From Bromus sterilis (lineage: Eukaryota > Streptophyta > Magnoliopsida > Poales > Poaceae), in contig OX465601.1 of the NCBI GenBank assembly GCA_950022295.1, positions 118,811,501 through 118,875,500 on the forward strand: 64,000 nt of DNA. Reading direction: 5' to 3'. The translations under genes were made by a program, and so were the position numbers. The notes beneath the pieces were generated by a model. The model saw only the letters and a program-made list of their open reading frames with translations. It ran no database searches and had not been told where the DNA came from. Position 1 is the stretch's first letter, and every line of letters starts with the position of its first letter. Shown here piece by piece: positions 33,001 to 44,789 of the stretch.

Positions 33001-34379
33001 TTTTACTAAGTCATGAGATAAGGCATTAGGAGCGAGTATCTATTGATTTCATCACATTATACTTCCTAGTGCTGCGAGATCTACTCCATTTCGGAGACTA
33101 TCTTCAAAGTATCATACTTAGCAGTTTGAGATACACACTAATAATTTCAAGTCACCTTCTTGAAATCTATTAATTTTGAAAAATTATGATGTATTTATAC
33201 TACGTAATATGTAATATAAATAAACTACCGGTATTTCACCGGAGATAACATGTTCAATGTGTTTGCATTTTGCAATCCCTACAACATATACACATGGTAC
33301 AATAATATATTATTTTGCAATTGAGGTTCATTTTCTTGCAAAATAAATATCAATTCACCATCAATTAAGTCCAAAAATGCTTGCAAAGCACAAAATTAAC
33401 TTAATTCGAATTGAATTGATATGCAAAAAATATATTATCTCAAATTTATATATGGGATCACAAGATAATGTGGCATTTACTGCGCAATATGCAGATTATC
33501 CACAATTAATATAAGGTTTACATTTTGTCAAAATTGACATTCTGACTACCTTCATTGTGCTCTTCCATATATCTTAATCATACAATAACATAAGGTACTA
33601 GGACCAAGACATCTACTGACTATAGTCAAATTATGTTTCTTAGTACTGTGAGATATACATCATAATATATGTAATTATCTCCAAAGTGTTATCATAGATG
33701 ATTTGAGATCTACATTCAAGTCTTCACTTGAACTCACAACTTTGCAAAAAATTATTACAACATTTCCATGATGACTTCTAAATTACTAACAAGTGAGTAA
33801 AAAAAGTCTATGGTTTGAAACCCATGTAAGCCAAGATGACCATAATTCGATGAGCAAACTCTCGACAGTCACAACTAAATCTACATGGCATATGGATGTT
33901 GAGGTCAACAATGTGTCTCATGGAATTATAGCGGCACGTCAACCACCTCATGGTGCATGCCCCGCTAGCAAATCAAAATTATGATTCAACATGTGGCAAG
34001 TTATCAATAAGGTATGAACATCATGAGACAATCATCTTGTCTAAAGCAAATCATGATTGAACACATCTCCGACTCCAAGGTTTAAATCCGTGGGAGAATA
34101 TCATCATGAGGTTCATAAAATTTGCTTCAGCTTGCAATTTGCAAAATCAACCCACATTATGGTGAAAATAGAAGACATTGTCTACTATCTTTCTCGTTAA
34201 TAGGATCTTAATTATAGCAACAATATCGTGCGAAAGATACCTACTTTATCTCCGATCTTCTGCATTTACTACTCTAGGAGGAGAAAATTAATGAAATCCT
34301 TAGGAATCATCATTACAACCATGTGGGTGTTTCTCCTCTACATGTTGTATATGCACATTTTCGGGATATCAAAGTTTGA

Positions 34380-37300
34380 TGGCTCTCCTAGAAGCCAATC
34401 AACAAACTGCAAAGGGAAATGCAAATGCAACAAGAAGCACAAGCCACATGCATCGGATCGTGGGAAAGGCACTACAAAGATGAAGTTTCATACAAACTAA
34501 TCTTCATCAAAAGTGTGTATGCTACAAGCATCACCCAAAAATGCCATACCCTACGACACATGATTAATTTGTTCAAACAATCCATGACACAATCGATCCG
34601 CTGATGGGTAAAGATATTAAGCACACTTTAATCTTCAATCTGACTGTATCCAGGAAGCTATTGTTCACATCATGTAACAACAAAGCTCTCTAACAGTCAT
34701 GAAATCCCGTGAACAAAGAGAACATGGTCATTAAATATGCTTTACATGACATGTTTTCGAGATTTCACTAGTCTCCCAACTCCTTATCAACATCCATTTA
34801 TTGTTGTATTAAATACATTGTTGTCGTTGTCATCATATATTGTTCATCACAATATAGTGTATCTGCACTTTGATACAATTACATTTGTATGTGTTCTATA
34901 TATGTAATAAAGATTTCTCATATTGAGAATATTCAAAACTATATATAGATTTCTACAGGAGTCAATCTGATGAAAGAGTATAAGTGTCTTGTGGACATAC
35001 GCACCACGAACTCTATACCTAGGGCAGTAAAAAAATTACACTCTTACTAAGAGAAAAAGAGACATTTTAACAATCGCTAGACGCGATGATGTAATTATTG
35101 GTTCAACTTGAATCATATTACTGTCCCTATGGATACTCAAGAACAATCAAGGATTTCTTTATTGAGTCCAGGTTCAACTCGTATCCCACTAAACTATAGA
35201 GATATCTGTCAAAACAGTTTCTATATAGAAACTCATGATAACAACAAAGAGAAATATATTCTCTTTACCATATGCAACAGATATAAAAGAACATTCTCCG
35301 TGTATCATCAGAATTGCACTACACATACTTCAAAACCCATAGCACATGTTGCATACAAGATAGTTTTCCAGTATGTTATTTACATGACAAACTTGGCACA
35401 CTCGCCTTGGTCATTCTGACAATGACTTGAAATGAAAACTATCAACAATTCCATTAATCATGCCTAAAATGATGCTAAGTTCTAGCAATATTTGGATTTA
35501 TGTGCACTACATGTGACAAGGAAATCTAATTTTAAGGTCCAGGCACCTTAAATTGTTTAACCACTCAGATTTCTTGGACACATCAAGACGAGTAAGTGGT
35601 ACTTCTCAACCATTGATTGGACTACTCAGTTTGTTCCATGGTTCTAAAAGGCACATCTACACGATGGTCTTCTGTGTGCATCTACCCACATGAACCATTG
35701 ACTCATTATTCTGAAGATCAATTTCAATGAAATTCGAATGGCCAAGGTTGCAAATCTCTTTCTGTGCCATAAACATGGCCCTGTGATGTAAATTATGCAC
35801 TTTGTCCAATATGTCCAGTTTCAAAATGGTTTGATAGCATCCTGTATCCAAATAATTAAGCTCATTGCATGATCTTTACTTCGGAATTGTAGCTTACCAA
35901 CTTCACGTTGGAGTCATGCAGTTTTACACACCGCTGACTTAATTCAACTGTAACATACTACATATCGTAGCACACCCCCTCTAAAATTAGTACGTGGAAA
36001 TCAAAAGTATTTCCCATCTGCGATAATTCGGTTCCATACCGATATCACCATCATAGCATACATCAATAGCCCTTCACAGAACATTGGGATCTATGTGAGG
36101 AATAACTGTATTTCCGTCATCTATAAATACCTTAAGCCTCTATCAGGGGGAGTTATTCATGGCTCGTATGCTCAATGAGGAACATTTCCAGGCATTAGGG
36201 GGAAATTTTAAGTACCAAAAAGAATGCCAGGAAATCACTTGGAATGTTCAATACATTTCCACCTCAAATCCACGTACTCGAAGATCTAAACCCATTGTTT
36301 AGAAGATTTGCAACACATTGCAAATAACCTGCCAATCTCATTTACCAACTATAATGGTGTCACACAATCCTATAATCCTATGAATATGCGCCCAAAAGAG
36401 TGGAGGTACCAACAAAAACCACTCAACTACTTATTCAAAACAAGAAGGGTAGAAGTACGGCCACAACATATCAGGATTCAGCTTTCCGCAAGCAACAAAG
36501 GATATCGAGGCCTCTGACTCGGTAAATGCAAGTCAACTTCACGTTGATAGACACCTAATGGGTAGTATACACCCAATAAGAGGAAAACCTCCATAACCCA
36601 TCTCAATAGTGCACTCAATGACTGGGACATCGGAAACCTAGACTCAACCGTATTGGGAAACACGAAGAGTCATCAAGGGTAACAAGATTTCACCAAAATT
36701 TTATACATTCCGGAGAATCATATAAATGAAAGCCTACAACTGTCGACATAAGTTTCTCATGATTGCAAACAACCTTTACAATGATCCGGATCCAAATACC
36801 ATGGCCATGGCCGAGTTTAAATAATACTCGCTTGGACTGGACTCAAACAAAGGATGCAATCCAAGAAGAAATAGCCTCGCTCAATAAAAGAAAGGTATTC
36901 ACAAAAGTAATACCTACACTAGTTTTCGTCCTAAAGTTGAATGAGAACATACATGTGGTGAATAGCAAGGCTTGTAGCATAAGGGTTCACGCAGATACCC
37001 AAATCGTTTCTCCATACACAAGTGAAATCAATTTCCGATAATTATCTCAATGGTAGTACAAATCATCTATTTATGCAGTTGATAGATGTAGTGACCACAT
37101 ATATTAATGTGTCACTTGATTCAGACATATAAGTTCCTCATGGGAATTCCAATTCTGAATCCTAAATGAAAATGCAACATGTTTTGTGTAAACTCAATAA
37201 GTCACTACATGACTTACAATAGTCGAAATAAATTTGGTACAATCGACTTAGTGAATTCCTTATGCAAAAGGATACTCTAATAGTGATGATTTCCCATGCG

Positions 37301-37900
37301 TGTTCATCAACAAATCCTCATTAGGATTCCACTATCAGTGCATGGTAATGATTATAACATCATTGACAACACACATGATATTGATGAAGAACGTAATCAT
37401 CCATAGACGAAATTTGAGATGAAGGATGTAAGTAAAAAACAAACTTTGCTTCAGCTACAATTCGATCCCCTTCACTCATATATTATGATACACCATGTTG
37501 TCTATATCCAGAATATATTGGACATGAACAAGTCTTATCCATCTATAACTTTCATGGTTGTTCAATCTCTAGACGTAGAGAAAGATCCATTTTAAACCAT
37601 GAGAAGATGGAAATAAGATATTGGAACCCAAGGTTCCATACTCTAGTGCCACTAGATCCACCAAACACAATTGGTTTGGACTCGTGAATATTTTTGATAT
37701 CTCCAAGGCACAAAACACATTGTCCTAGTTTTTCAGTTAAATATGGACACCAATATCATTGGATACATCGATCAGATCCCCACTATGTCAGATCGTAGAC
37801 ACACGTCGTGTACTCACTTGATGTGATAGCCATCATATGGAAGTCTCTAAAATAGACCTTAGTGGCTACATCAACCAATCATTCTGAAAAACATGACCTC
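34380..37900 (+). pseudogene. Copia Gag-Pol remnants (zinc knuckle, protease, reverse transcriptase)
   Basis: Scattered fragments in the plus strand fit a copia polyprotein in order. Near 34408 there is a Cys-rich CKGKCKCNKKHK stretch. Near 34988 is LVDIRTTNSI, matching the LVDSxTTHTI protease motif with the catalytic DSG lost. Near 36840 is EEIASLNKRKVF followed by LKLNENIHVVNSKA, from the reverse transcriptase N-terminus. Near 37080 is DVVTTYINVSLDSDI, matching DVVTAYLYGSLDSDI. Stops and frameshifts occur every few dozen codons. Nothing here could be translated as an enzyme. Confidence 0.72.
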
Positions 37901-38119
37901 ATATTAATATATATTGCTTTACAGAATGATAAACCACATATAGTATTCATGTGGAATTGGTTCTACTGAATCACCAACTATTATCTACAACCATAATAAT
38001 ACTTGTGTTGCTTAGATGCAAACGGGTTATATAATAAGCAATATCATTAAGCATATTGCCCCAAATTACATGGAACATGGGGAGTCCCTTCCTGAAATAT
38101 AACCTATTCAAACATTGTA

Positions 38120-38720
38120 TTATACTCTTTTTCCCTTTATGAGTTTACTCTCAAGGTTCTCATCAAGGTTTTTAATGAGGTAATATCAACACAAGAATAT
38201 ATGTCATACCTCCTATTTTTCCCCATCGGGGTTTCTAACGGATGTATACAAGGCATATTAATTGTCCTCTAAACTTACTAATTGAGTTTTGTCCTTTCAA
38301 GGTTTTCTCATATAAGTTATCAAAGAGACAATTACCATCATATGTCATATCATTTTCTCCTTATATTTTTCCCACTGGGTTTTAAAGGAGTGTTCAATGA
38401 CATATCAGATCACACTCTTTTTCCTTATGAGCTTCTCTTAAAGTCTCTCATAAAAGGTTTTAATGAGGTGATATATGCAATACTTTCAACATTCCCCAAT
38501 AGGGATTTTAAATGAAAGTATATCAAGCATATATATTGTTCTCCAAACTCATCAACGAGTTTTTATCCTTCTTCAAAGTTTTTTCTCATATGAGTTATCA
38601 AGGAGACAATAATCATTATATGTTGCATCATTTTCTCCTTATTTTTCCCGTTGGGTTTAAAGGAGTTTTAGCAACATATCTACACTATTCTCCTCATATT
38701 TTTCCCACAGGGTTTTTGGA
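38120..38720 (+). repeat. Degenerate internal repeats before copia 3' LTR
   Basis: The motif family TTTCTCCTTATNTTTTTCCC, CCACTGGGTTTTAAAGGAG and CTCATATNAGTTATCAAGGAGACAAT recurs with about 115-200-bp spacing (for example near 38330, 38360, 38590 and 38640). Such repeats between the pol stop and the polypurine tract are common in this kind of grass copia element. Function is unknown. Confidence 0.65.
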
Positions 38721-38802
38721 GGAGTTACTAGATAATTATGATCAAGATCAAGATTCTCAAGACTATACAAGGAACACAAGACATATGAGAAGCAACTTTG
38801 TA

Positions 38803-39018
38803 CAAGGGGGAGTGTTAGGAATAAACCGGCATCCTTAGCATCAACCGTCATTAAATTAGTCACGTGTGTCCAAAGTTTCGAACAGATGTCTTCTCTAGCG
38901 TACAGACGCCTATTGTAAACGGGTGCCTCTTCAAAGATGCCCCAAATCCTTGTATAAAAGGGCTTTGCCCAGAATCAATAAACACTTGATTTCACATCAA
39001 TTCCTTCGATTCTCAACA
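38803..39018 (+). repeat. Polypurine tract and 3' LTR of decayed copia
   Basis: CAAGGGGGAG (38803-38812) directly precedes the 3' LTR at 38813, the expected plus-strand primer. The LTR carries TATAAAAGGG at 38953-38962 on the plus strand, pointing toward the BRO1 gene whose start codon is about 380 bp downstream of this TATA box. Confidence 0.88.
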
Positions 39019-39337
39019 AAAATTAACAAACTCAAGCCATGCGTTGACATTCCACGTCAATAACAGAACCGCGTTGGCTCGGCACGCTTCCCGGCCCCGC
39101 CATGGTACGAAGCACATCGCATCGCTTAATCAGTCGAACTCCGTTTCCTAGTCTGCATCAAAATCGCGAGTTCCTCGCATCGCACCGGTCCTATAATTAA
39201 TCCAACTTCTTTCCTCCATAAACCCTCCCGCACTCTTCCTTGTTCTCAACAGATTAACTAGTTTTACTTACGATTAACCATCAGATTAAGTCCACCACTC
39301 CCGAAGTAACCAACGCTGGTACGATACGATCACCACC
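39019..39337 (+). promoter_or_regulatory. Promoter and 5' leader region of the BRO1-domain gene
   Basis: Only about 315 bp separate the copia duplication from the start codon. A weak TATA-like CCTATAATTAATCC lies near 39190. The leader near 39280-39335 has no upstream ATG in a good context. The short distance means the native promoter may extend into, or have been displaced by, the retrotransposon. Confidence 0.45.
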
Positions 39338-40498
39338 ATGCAGTTCCCGTTCTGCCGCGCGCCGGCGGCGTCGCCGGCGCCCATGCCGATGCTGCCGCTT
39401 CCGGGCAAGACGCCGCTGGGCTCCGCGGAGGGCACCTCGGCCGCGGAGGCCTACGGCGACATGAGGGACCTGATGCGCTGCCGCGGCCACCTCGTCCAGA
39501 CCTACTCGGACAAGAAGGGCGCCGCGTCCGTGCGTGGGGACCTCCTCCGCTCCTACGTCCGACACATCGACGCCGTCGCCCCGGGCCGGCAGCACCGCAA
39601 TATCTGCTTCGCGTGGCGGGACGCCGGGACGATCCGTCGCCGGACGCACACGTCGCTGGCCACCGAGCGGGCGGTGGCGCTGTTCGCGATGGCCGTGGAG
39701 GATGCCCGCGTGGCGGCGGAGGAGGACCGGCGCGAGGCGGACGGGATACGGCGCGCGTGCGCCAAGCTCTGCGACGCGGCGGGCCTGCTGCAGGCGGCGG
39801 CGTCGGAGAGAGGAGGATCGGGAGACCACGCGGCGGCGGACTGCCAGCTGCGGCACATGTCCAAAGCCTGCATGGCGGCGTTCGAGGCGCTGATGCTGGC
39901 GCAGGCCCTCGAGTGCTACTTCGAGCTCGCCGTCGCCGGGGGCAAGCCGGCGGCGCTGTGCTCCAAGGTGGCCCAGCAGGTGAGCCTGGACTACGAGCGG
40001 GCGCACCGCGCCATGACGGCGGACGCCGTGCAGCACCAGATCGACAGGTCGTTGCCGGCCAGCGCGCAGGCCAAGGCGGCCTACTTCCGCGGCGAGGCGT
40101 GCCTCCGGTCGGCGCGGCTGCTGCGCGAGAGCAGCGACGGCGACGGTGTGGGCGAGGCGATCGCGCGGCTGAGGCAAGGGGTGGCGTCGCTGGAGGGCGC
40201 CAAGGGCGCGCTCGGGAGGGCTGCGGTGCCGGTGCGGGACGCGGTGAAGCGGCTCCGGAAGGAGGTGGAGGATGATCTGGCGGCGGCGGAGAAGGACAAC
40301 TGTAGGATCTACTTCGCGCGCCTACCAACCGCGCTCCCGGAGCTGCCCGGGCTGCCGCAGCGGCTCGTGCGGCCCACCGCCGTGGAAAAGATCCTTCTCA
40401 GGGGAGCCGTGGAAAAGATACCTGTGCGGGAAGCCGAGGGCAACGCCGCGGCGGCGACTGAACAAAACGCGGCGGCTGCTGAACAAAAGACGAGCTAG
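39338..40498 (+). CDS. BRO1-domain protein (BROX-like), intronless, 386 residues
   Basis: BRO1 domains bind ESCRT-III/CHMP4-type proteins in endosomal sorting. Plant BROX-like proteins of about 400 residues consist mainly of this domain, and this one is similar in size. Helical Ala/Arg/Glu-rich sequence runs nearly throughout. Matching blocks include FAWRDA near residue 90, LATERAVALFAMAVEDARVA, HMSKACMAAFEALMLAQALE, KVAQQVSLDYERAH, AAYFRGEACLRSARLLRES and the C-terminal ENCRIYF-like stretch DNCRIYFARLPTALPELPGL near 325-345. No signal peptide or membrane segment is seen. The tail after about 350 contains a short repeat (AVEKILLRGAVEKIPVREAE) and Ala/Gln-rich sequence. GC content is very high, as in many grass monocistronic genes. 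The ATG at 39338 is the first in frame and has a favourable ACCATG context. Identification is by pattern memory, and the exact partner is unknown. Confidence 0.8.
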   Translation: MQFPFCRAPAASPAPMPMLPLPGKTPLGSAEGTSAAEAYGDMRDLMRCRGHLVQTYSDKKGAASVRGDLLRSYVRHIDAVAPGRQHRNICFAWRDAGTIRRRTHTSLATERAVALFAMAVEDARVAAEEDRREADGIRRACAKLCDAAGLLQAAASERGGSGDHAAADCQLRHMSKACMAAFEALMLAQALECYFELAVAGGKPAALCSKVAQQVSLDYERAHRAMTADAVQHQIDRSLPASAQAKAAYFRGEACLRSARLLRESSDGDGVGEAIARLRQGVASLEGAKGALGRAAVPVRDAVKRLRKEVEDDLAAAEKDNCRIYFARLPTALPELPGLPQRLVRPTAVEKILLRGAVEKIPVREAEGNAAAATEQNAAAAEQKTS

Positions 40499-40654
40499 CT
40501 ACCAAGAATGAGTAGGATCCTCCTCCATTGTTCTGTTTGTTGATGTTTTTGGATTGGAAGGCCTGTCCAATGTCCATCCTTCATGAGATGTGAATCTGCC
40601 CTCGCTCCATGCATGCTACTGCCTACTGCTTCTGTTCCAAAGCGCAATAGTATG
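40499..40654 (+). other. 3' flank of the BRO1 gene
   Basis: A short 3' UTR candidate (TTGTTCTGTTTGTTGATGTTT) follows the stop. No clear AATAAA is seen. It ends at the likely end of a DNA element. Confidence 0.4.
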
Positions 40655-41945
40655 AGCATGTCCAATGTATCTTGGGAAGATTAAAAATGGTTTTGAATTA
40701 TTAAAATCATCTTCAATAGATGTTGTATATTTGAAGACGTAAAAATGGATAATGCAAATTTGTATCACCAAAAAATTCTTTCTACATCTTCAAAAAACAT
40801 TCTCAATTCCAACTGATGATGTATATTGGTGATGCAAAATAGATATGCTCCAACAGATAATGTATAATAATAATGTAAAAACTAGGCATAGTTCATACTA
40901 TAAATTGATCATGCCGATACTACTTCATATTTTATCCCTATTTGATCATCCACCCTAGACATAAAACTACCCATCATCGTCGCTGCAGGCCATCATCGGG
41001 TCCTAGAACTCGTCGTCGAGGGGCTCCTCCTCCTGTGAGTCCGAATCGATGCGGATCATCATCGAGAGGCCGGCCTTATCTTCCTTCTTCACCACTTTCT
41101 TCTTCTGCTCGGCGTCGCGCTTCCAAAAGAACTCGCGCTCGGCCTGGACATACTCCGGATACACTCACGCGAACCTCACCATCGCCTCGTCGTCACCTTC
41201 ACCGGGAGCAACAATAATCCTTCTTCTCCTCCGTCGGTTGTATCTTGAAGTTCACCGGCATAAGGAACTCCGCTTCCGCCCGGGTCTCAATATTCGGGAA
41301 GTTGAGTTCTTCCTTCGGCCGACCGAAACGCCATGCGATGACGTCGTACACACAGATGACCTCGTCGGCAGGCCCATACATGTCGAGCAAGTAGCAACAA
41401 CTATCGTCGAAGAACTCGACGCCGAAGTTCCCAAACGGCTTTGATCGGACGCCGAAGTAGCAGGTCTTGACCTTGGGCATCTTCTTTGGCAACATGGGAT
41501 CGACTCGTCTTCGAATTGGTTGGCGGATAGCATTGAAGTTTCGGATCATCGAAGAGGCACGACAACGACGGGCTCGAATCGGGCGGCGGTGGGCTCGATT
41601 TGGTTGATTTATATCTGTGCGGCAGTGGGCAAGGAAAGGATTTGGCGGTGGCGGGAAAGGGATGGGTTTGGTGGTTGCGGGGGTGGGGATGCCGGATCTG
41701 GCAACGATGGGTGGCGGCTGGTAGGTTCCGACGGTGCGCGGGGTGACAGCCGGGTGCGGCTTGTCGCGCAAGAGGAGGGGGGGAACATGAAACTTCACGG
41801 CAGTTGGCGGTCGCGCGCGGTTGCAAATTTTGTACCTGGGTTGACATCACCAAGCCGAGGTACGTCATTGTTGGAGCAACATTTTTAGGCCTTAGTGATG
41901 TAAATGATAGGCATATTTGCATCTACATCATCTATTGGAAATGCT
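40655..41945. mobile_element. Probable DNA transposon carrying an AP2-like ORF
   Basis: AGCATGTCCAATGTAT at the left and the complement of AGCATTTCCAATAGAT at the right are imperfect inverted ends. Both sides repeat AT-rich motifs such as CAATAGATGNTGTA. The interior has a GC-rich block holding the AP2-like pseudogene on the minus strand. I found no convincing target duplication and no transposase, so the borders and class are tentative; a Harbinger or Mutator derivative is possible. Confidence 0.4.
41002..41495 (-). pseudogene. AP2/ERF-like domain ORF, frameshifted
   Basis: The frame starts MLPKKMPKVKTCYFGVRSKP at 41495 on the minus strand. Residues about 11-70 follow the AP2/ERF pattern: CYFGVRSKPFGNFGVEF for the first strands, LLDMYG at the WLGTY position, VYDVIAWRFGRP at the AYD helix and ELNFPN at the end. 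AP2 domains bind DNA. Afterwards ETRAEAEFLMP leads to a frameshift near 41215. Downstream in another frame are VAPGEGDDEAMVRFA, an in-frame TGA, then EREFFWKRDAEQKKKVVKKED and an acidic end. The key Trp of the domain appears lost. Similar AP2-like ORFs occur in many copies in Triticeae genomes from memory. Not a functional transcription factor. Confidence 0.6.
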
Positions 41946-42288
41946 TTAAGACAATCCATTGTACATCATCTGAAACAATCTTGTATGAATAGATGATGTA
42001 AAATAAGGTACCAAGCTCACCATTTTCATCACAGTTGTATAAATATTATAACATCATATAAACTTTGCATATAAATTCTAACTTTGAAGCACATATAAAA
42101 TTTAGTATCAAACCCACATAACAATAATAACTTGAATTCCACATATCAACTTCAAGTGCAAACAATTTCATCACAGTGCATCTCATCAACACAAATAAAA
42201 GTGCATACAATTTTAAACCTGTCAACTCTTAACTCTCATCGTCTCCACTATTACTTGTGCCCTTAAGATGAATTCAACACGGATGTCA
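41946..42288. other. AT-rich intergenic stretch
   Basis: No gene is seen. It holds short direct repeats of CACATATNAA/ACTTCAA type (about 42060-42160) and looks like old transposon-flanking sequence. Confidence 0.4.
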
Positions 42289-42543
42289 GTGCTTGTGCAC
42301 GGAGCTGAGGATGTCGCACCCGTGGGGTGCCCTCATGTGTTTAATAATACCACCGGTGTTGTGCACGGGGCTGAGGATGTCGCATCCGGGGGATGCCCTC
42401 AAATTAATATACTACTGTCGCCAGTGCTGTGCCGAGGAGGAGGATGTCGCATCCGTGGGATGGCCTCAAGAGATATTGTACTACCGCCGGTTCTATGCAC
42501 GGGGATGAGGATGATGCGTCCTTGGGACGCCCTCAAGTAAATT
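42289..42543 (+). repeat. Four-copy degenerate tandem repeat, unit about 60-68 bp
   Basis: Each unit has the core GTGCACGGRGCTGAGGATGT followed by CGCATCCGNGGGATGCCCTC and a variable AT-rich spacer. The copies begin near 42289, 42357, 42425 and 42490. They are clearly diverged from each other, so the array is old. Open frames across it are repeat artefacts. Confidence 0.8.
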
Positions 42544-42972
42544 CGTTCGCAATGCTTGAGAAAAGGCTTACACTTGGCATGGGATGGGCGACTCTCATGA
42601 GGATCCCCCGAGCGGGTACAACTCATGTGTTGCCTGTGCCGCGATCTCGCGGGGGAGGACTTTCTGAGGTGCTTTCCTCTTTCTCTACCCAAGGTGGGCG
42701 GATCATGTTACTACGAGCGAAGACCTGTGTAGTGGACCTCGGAAGAAAGAGGTAGTTGCGATGGCGCGAAGCTTCTTGTTGTAGTAGGTGATGGCGGCTG
42801 TGTCGGTTTCACGAAGTCCGGGAGGCGGCTCCTGAGGAGTGTCCCAGGAACTCTGCTCATGCTGTGGAAGTCACTCGCCGCGAAGTCCGTTGGCCCTTTG
42901 CCTTGGAAGGGCTCGAGATGGTTCCCAAGGGCGTCGGGGCTTCAGAAGGCTTCGCTCGTCGAGAGGTGGCGG
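42544..42972. other. Unassigned sequence before element A
   Basis: No supported gene. The composition (GC-rich with GGAGGCGG, CGCGAAG and CTCGCGGGGGAGG motifs) and the tandem repeat before it suggest the non-coding interior of an older gypsy-type element into which element A inserted. Confidence 0.35.
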
Positions 42973-44612
42973 TGATACGTCCCAAATGTATCTATAATTT
43001 CTGCTTGCTCCATGCATGTTTTGTGTGATATTGTTATGATCTAGATACACTTTTGATCATATTTGGACTAACTTATTAACTCAGTGCACCATAGTGCCAG
43101 TTCCTGTTTTCTGCTGTTTTTCTATTTTAGGTTTCCCCCATATAAAAAATGCTCCAAAAAATCGGGAAAAATCAGATAAAAAATCAGCGTGAAGAAACCT
43201 TCCGGAATCACCTAGGTGGGGCCAGAGGGCCACCACTAGGGAACTAGGCGGCCACCCGGCGCGGCCTAGGGTCTGGCCGCGCTGGGGGGGGGGGAGGGGC
43301 CCTGGACCCCTGGTGGCCCCCTGGCTGCCCCCTTTGCCTATATATTCTCCGTGACGGGATTCTTCCGAAGACAGAACCCTTTTTCGCGATCTCGCCTCTG
43401 TTCCGTCGCAGCCGCGCTTCCAAGATCGGGAGCGCCAGTAGACTTCTTCCCGGCACCCTGCCGGAGGGAGAATTGACCTCCGAGAGCTTCCCACCATGGA
43501 CGCTTCCCGGATGTGCCGTGAGTAGTTTCCCTTGGACCATGGGTCCGTGATCAGTAGGTATGTGATGTTCTCCTCCCCTCTTTGTTCTTCATGGTTTAGT
43601 CCTCGTGAGCCGCCCTACATGATGGAGGCACATATGTAATTTTCTGCTGTTGCTATGCTGAGTTTGCTGGGATCTGAAGGATTATGAGATTATGTTCAGA
43701 TTGTGATTGAGTAATATATTTGGTTCTTATCTCTTATATTTTTGTTCTTAAGTAATTCTTGCATGTTCTCCGTTGCTGTTTATCGCTTTGGCCAAGTAGT
43801 AGGTAGTGACTCCAAGAGGGAATGTTATGCTCGATTGTGGGTTCATGCCCGCCGGTGACACGCTTGAGTGACAGAAACATGAGTCTAGGGGATGTGCTTT
43901 TGCCACAAGGGGGAAAACAACGGTGCTTGTAACCGCGGTTGCAAGGATTGTTTACTTTACGCAAAGTGCTTTTTAATGCAGTTGTCTGTTGCGTTGGGTT
44001 TACAGTTTGGGTGGGGCTCGCAACTTAATACAAGGGAGATGTTCTGGATAGATATCTCAAGGTGGATGATTAGTAGTAGATGCAGTTGGATTTAGGTCTA
44101 CTTATTTTGGCGTACCGCCCATGCTTTTGAGCCTCGTCCTTTCTTTGTAGCATAGTTAGCATTGCGGTGCGTTTTTAATCATGTCAATTGCCCATGTGTA
44201 ATTTGTTTACCTCGCATAGAAGTTTTATATTCTTTTGGGAGAGAGAAATCACTAGTGAACATCACGGGACCCCGGTCCATATTCTTATTACTATTTACAC
44301 GCTCATTTATTTCCCTGCTTTTACTTTCTAGCAGTTATCATTATTATCTGTTGCGTTGATCCTTTGTGAACAACAAGGCCGGGGAGATTGACAACCTCTC
44401 TGTACTCGTTGGGAAGCAAAGTTATTTGTGTCGTGTGCAGATCCAGGTTAAGGGAGAAATATCTCAAACCGCGCGTTGCTCGCTTCACCACCTACTTATC
44501 ATTGTCGGAGTCCTACTGGATTGAACTCAACCTCGGTATCTTCACCGAGGGAAATTTTCCGCTACACTACATCTCACCTTCCACTTGGGGTAACCAACGA
44601 GGAGAGATATCA
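42973..44612 (+). repeat. 5' LTR of element A (about 1640 bp)
   Basis: Boundaries come from the TGATACGTC start and an ATCA end followed by the primer-binding region. A TATA-like CCTATATATT lies at about 43337, with CCGTGACGGG about 8 bp downstream, a motif also placed after the TATA in elements B and C. The long non-coding body has no gene. Confidence 0.72.
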
Positions 44613-44789
44613 AGCAAATTTCTGGCGCCGTTGCCGGGGACTCCGAACGCTAAGATACGGCAGTTTCCCACTACCTATTACCTTTGATTTTAGTCTTGTT
44701 AGTTTACCTTTCAATTTTTATCTTTGTGTCTTATATCAAAAATCACAAAAAATTTATTTATCTTGCTTTTAGTAGTCCTCCTTGTTTAG

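Larger units (their letters stand above)
31811..39018 (+). mobile_element. Complete but decayed copia retrotransposon (7208 bp)
   Basis: Two 206-bp LTRs (TGTTAGGAAT...TCTCAACA) enclose an interior whose coding sequence is broken throughout. The duplication AAAAT flanks it at 31806-31810 and 39019-39023. A CGTTATCAGCGC primer-binding-like site follows the 5' LTR and a polypurine tract precedes the 3' LTR. Remnants of zinc knuckle, protease and reverse transcriptase occur in the order of Ty1/copia elements. The LTRs differ at about 9 of 206 sites by hand count, while the coding region has many stops. Confidence 0.88.

Noticed and set aside
39281..40328. Minus-strand frames of 298 and 332 residues opposite the BRO1 gene
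   Set aside because: They mirror a GC-rich coding strand, have Arg/Pro-rich nonsense composition and no domain. The plus-strand frame has the recognisable BRO1 blocks.
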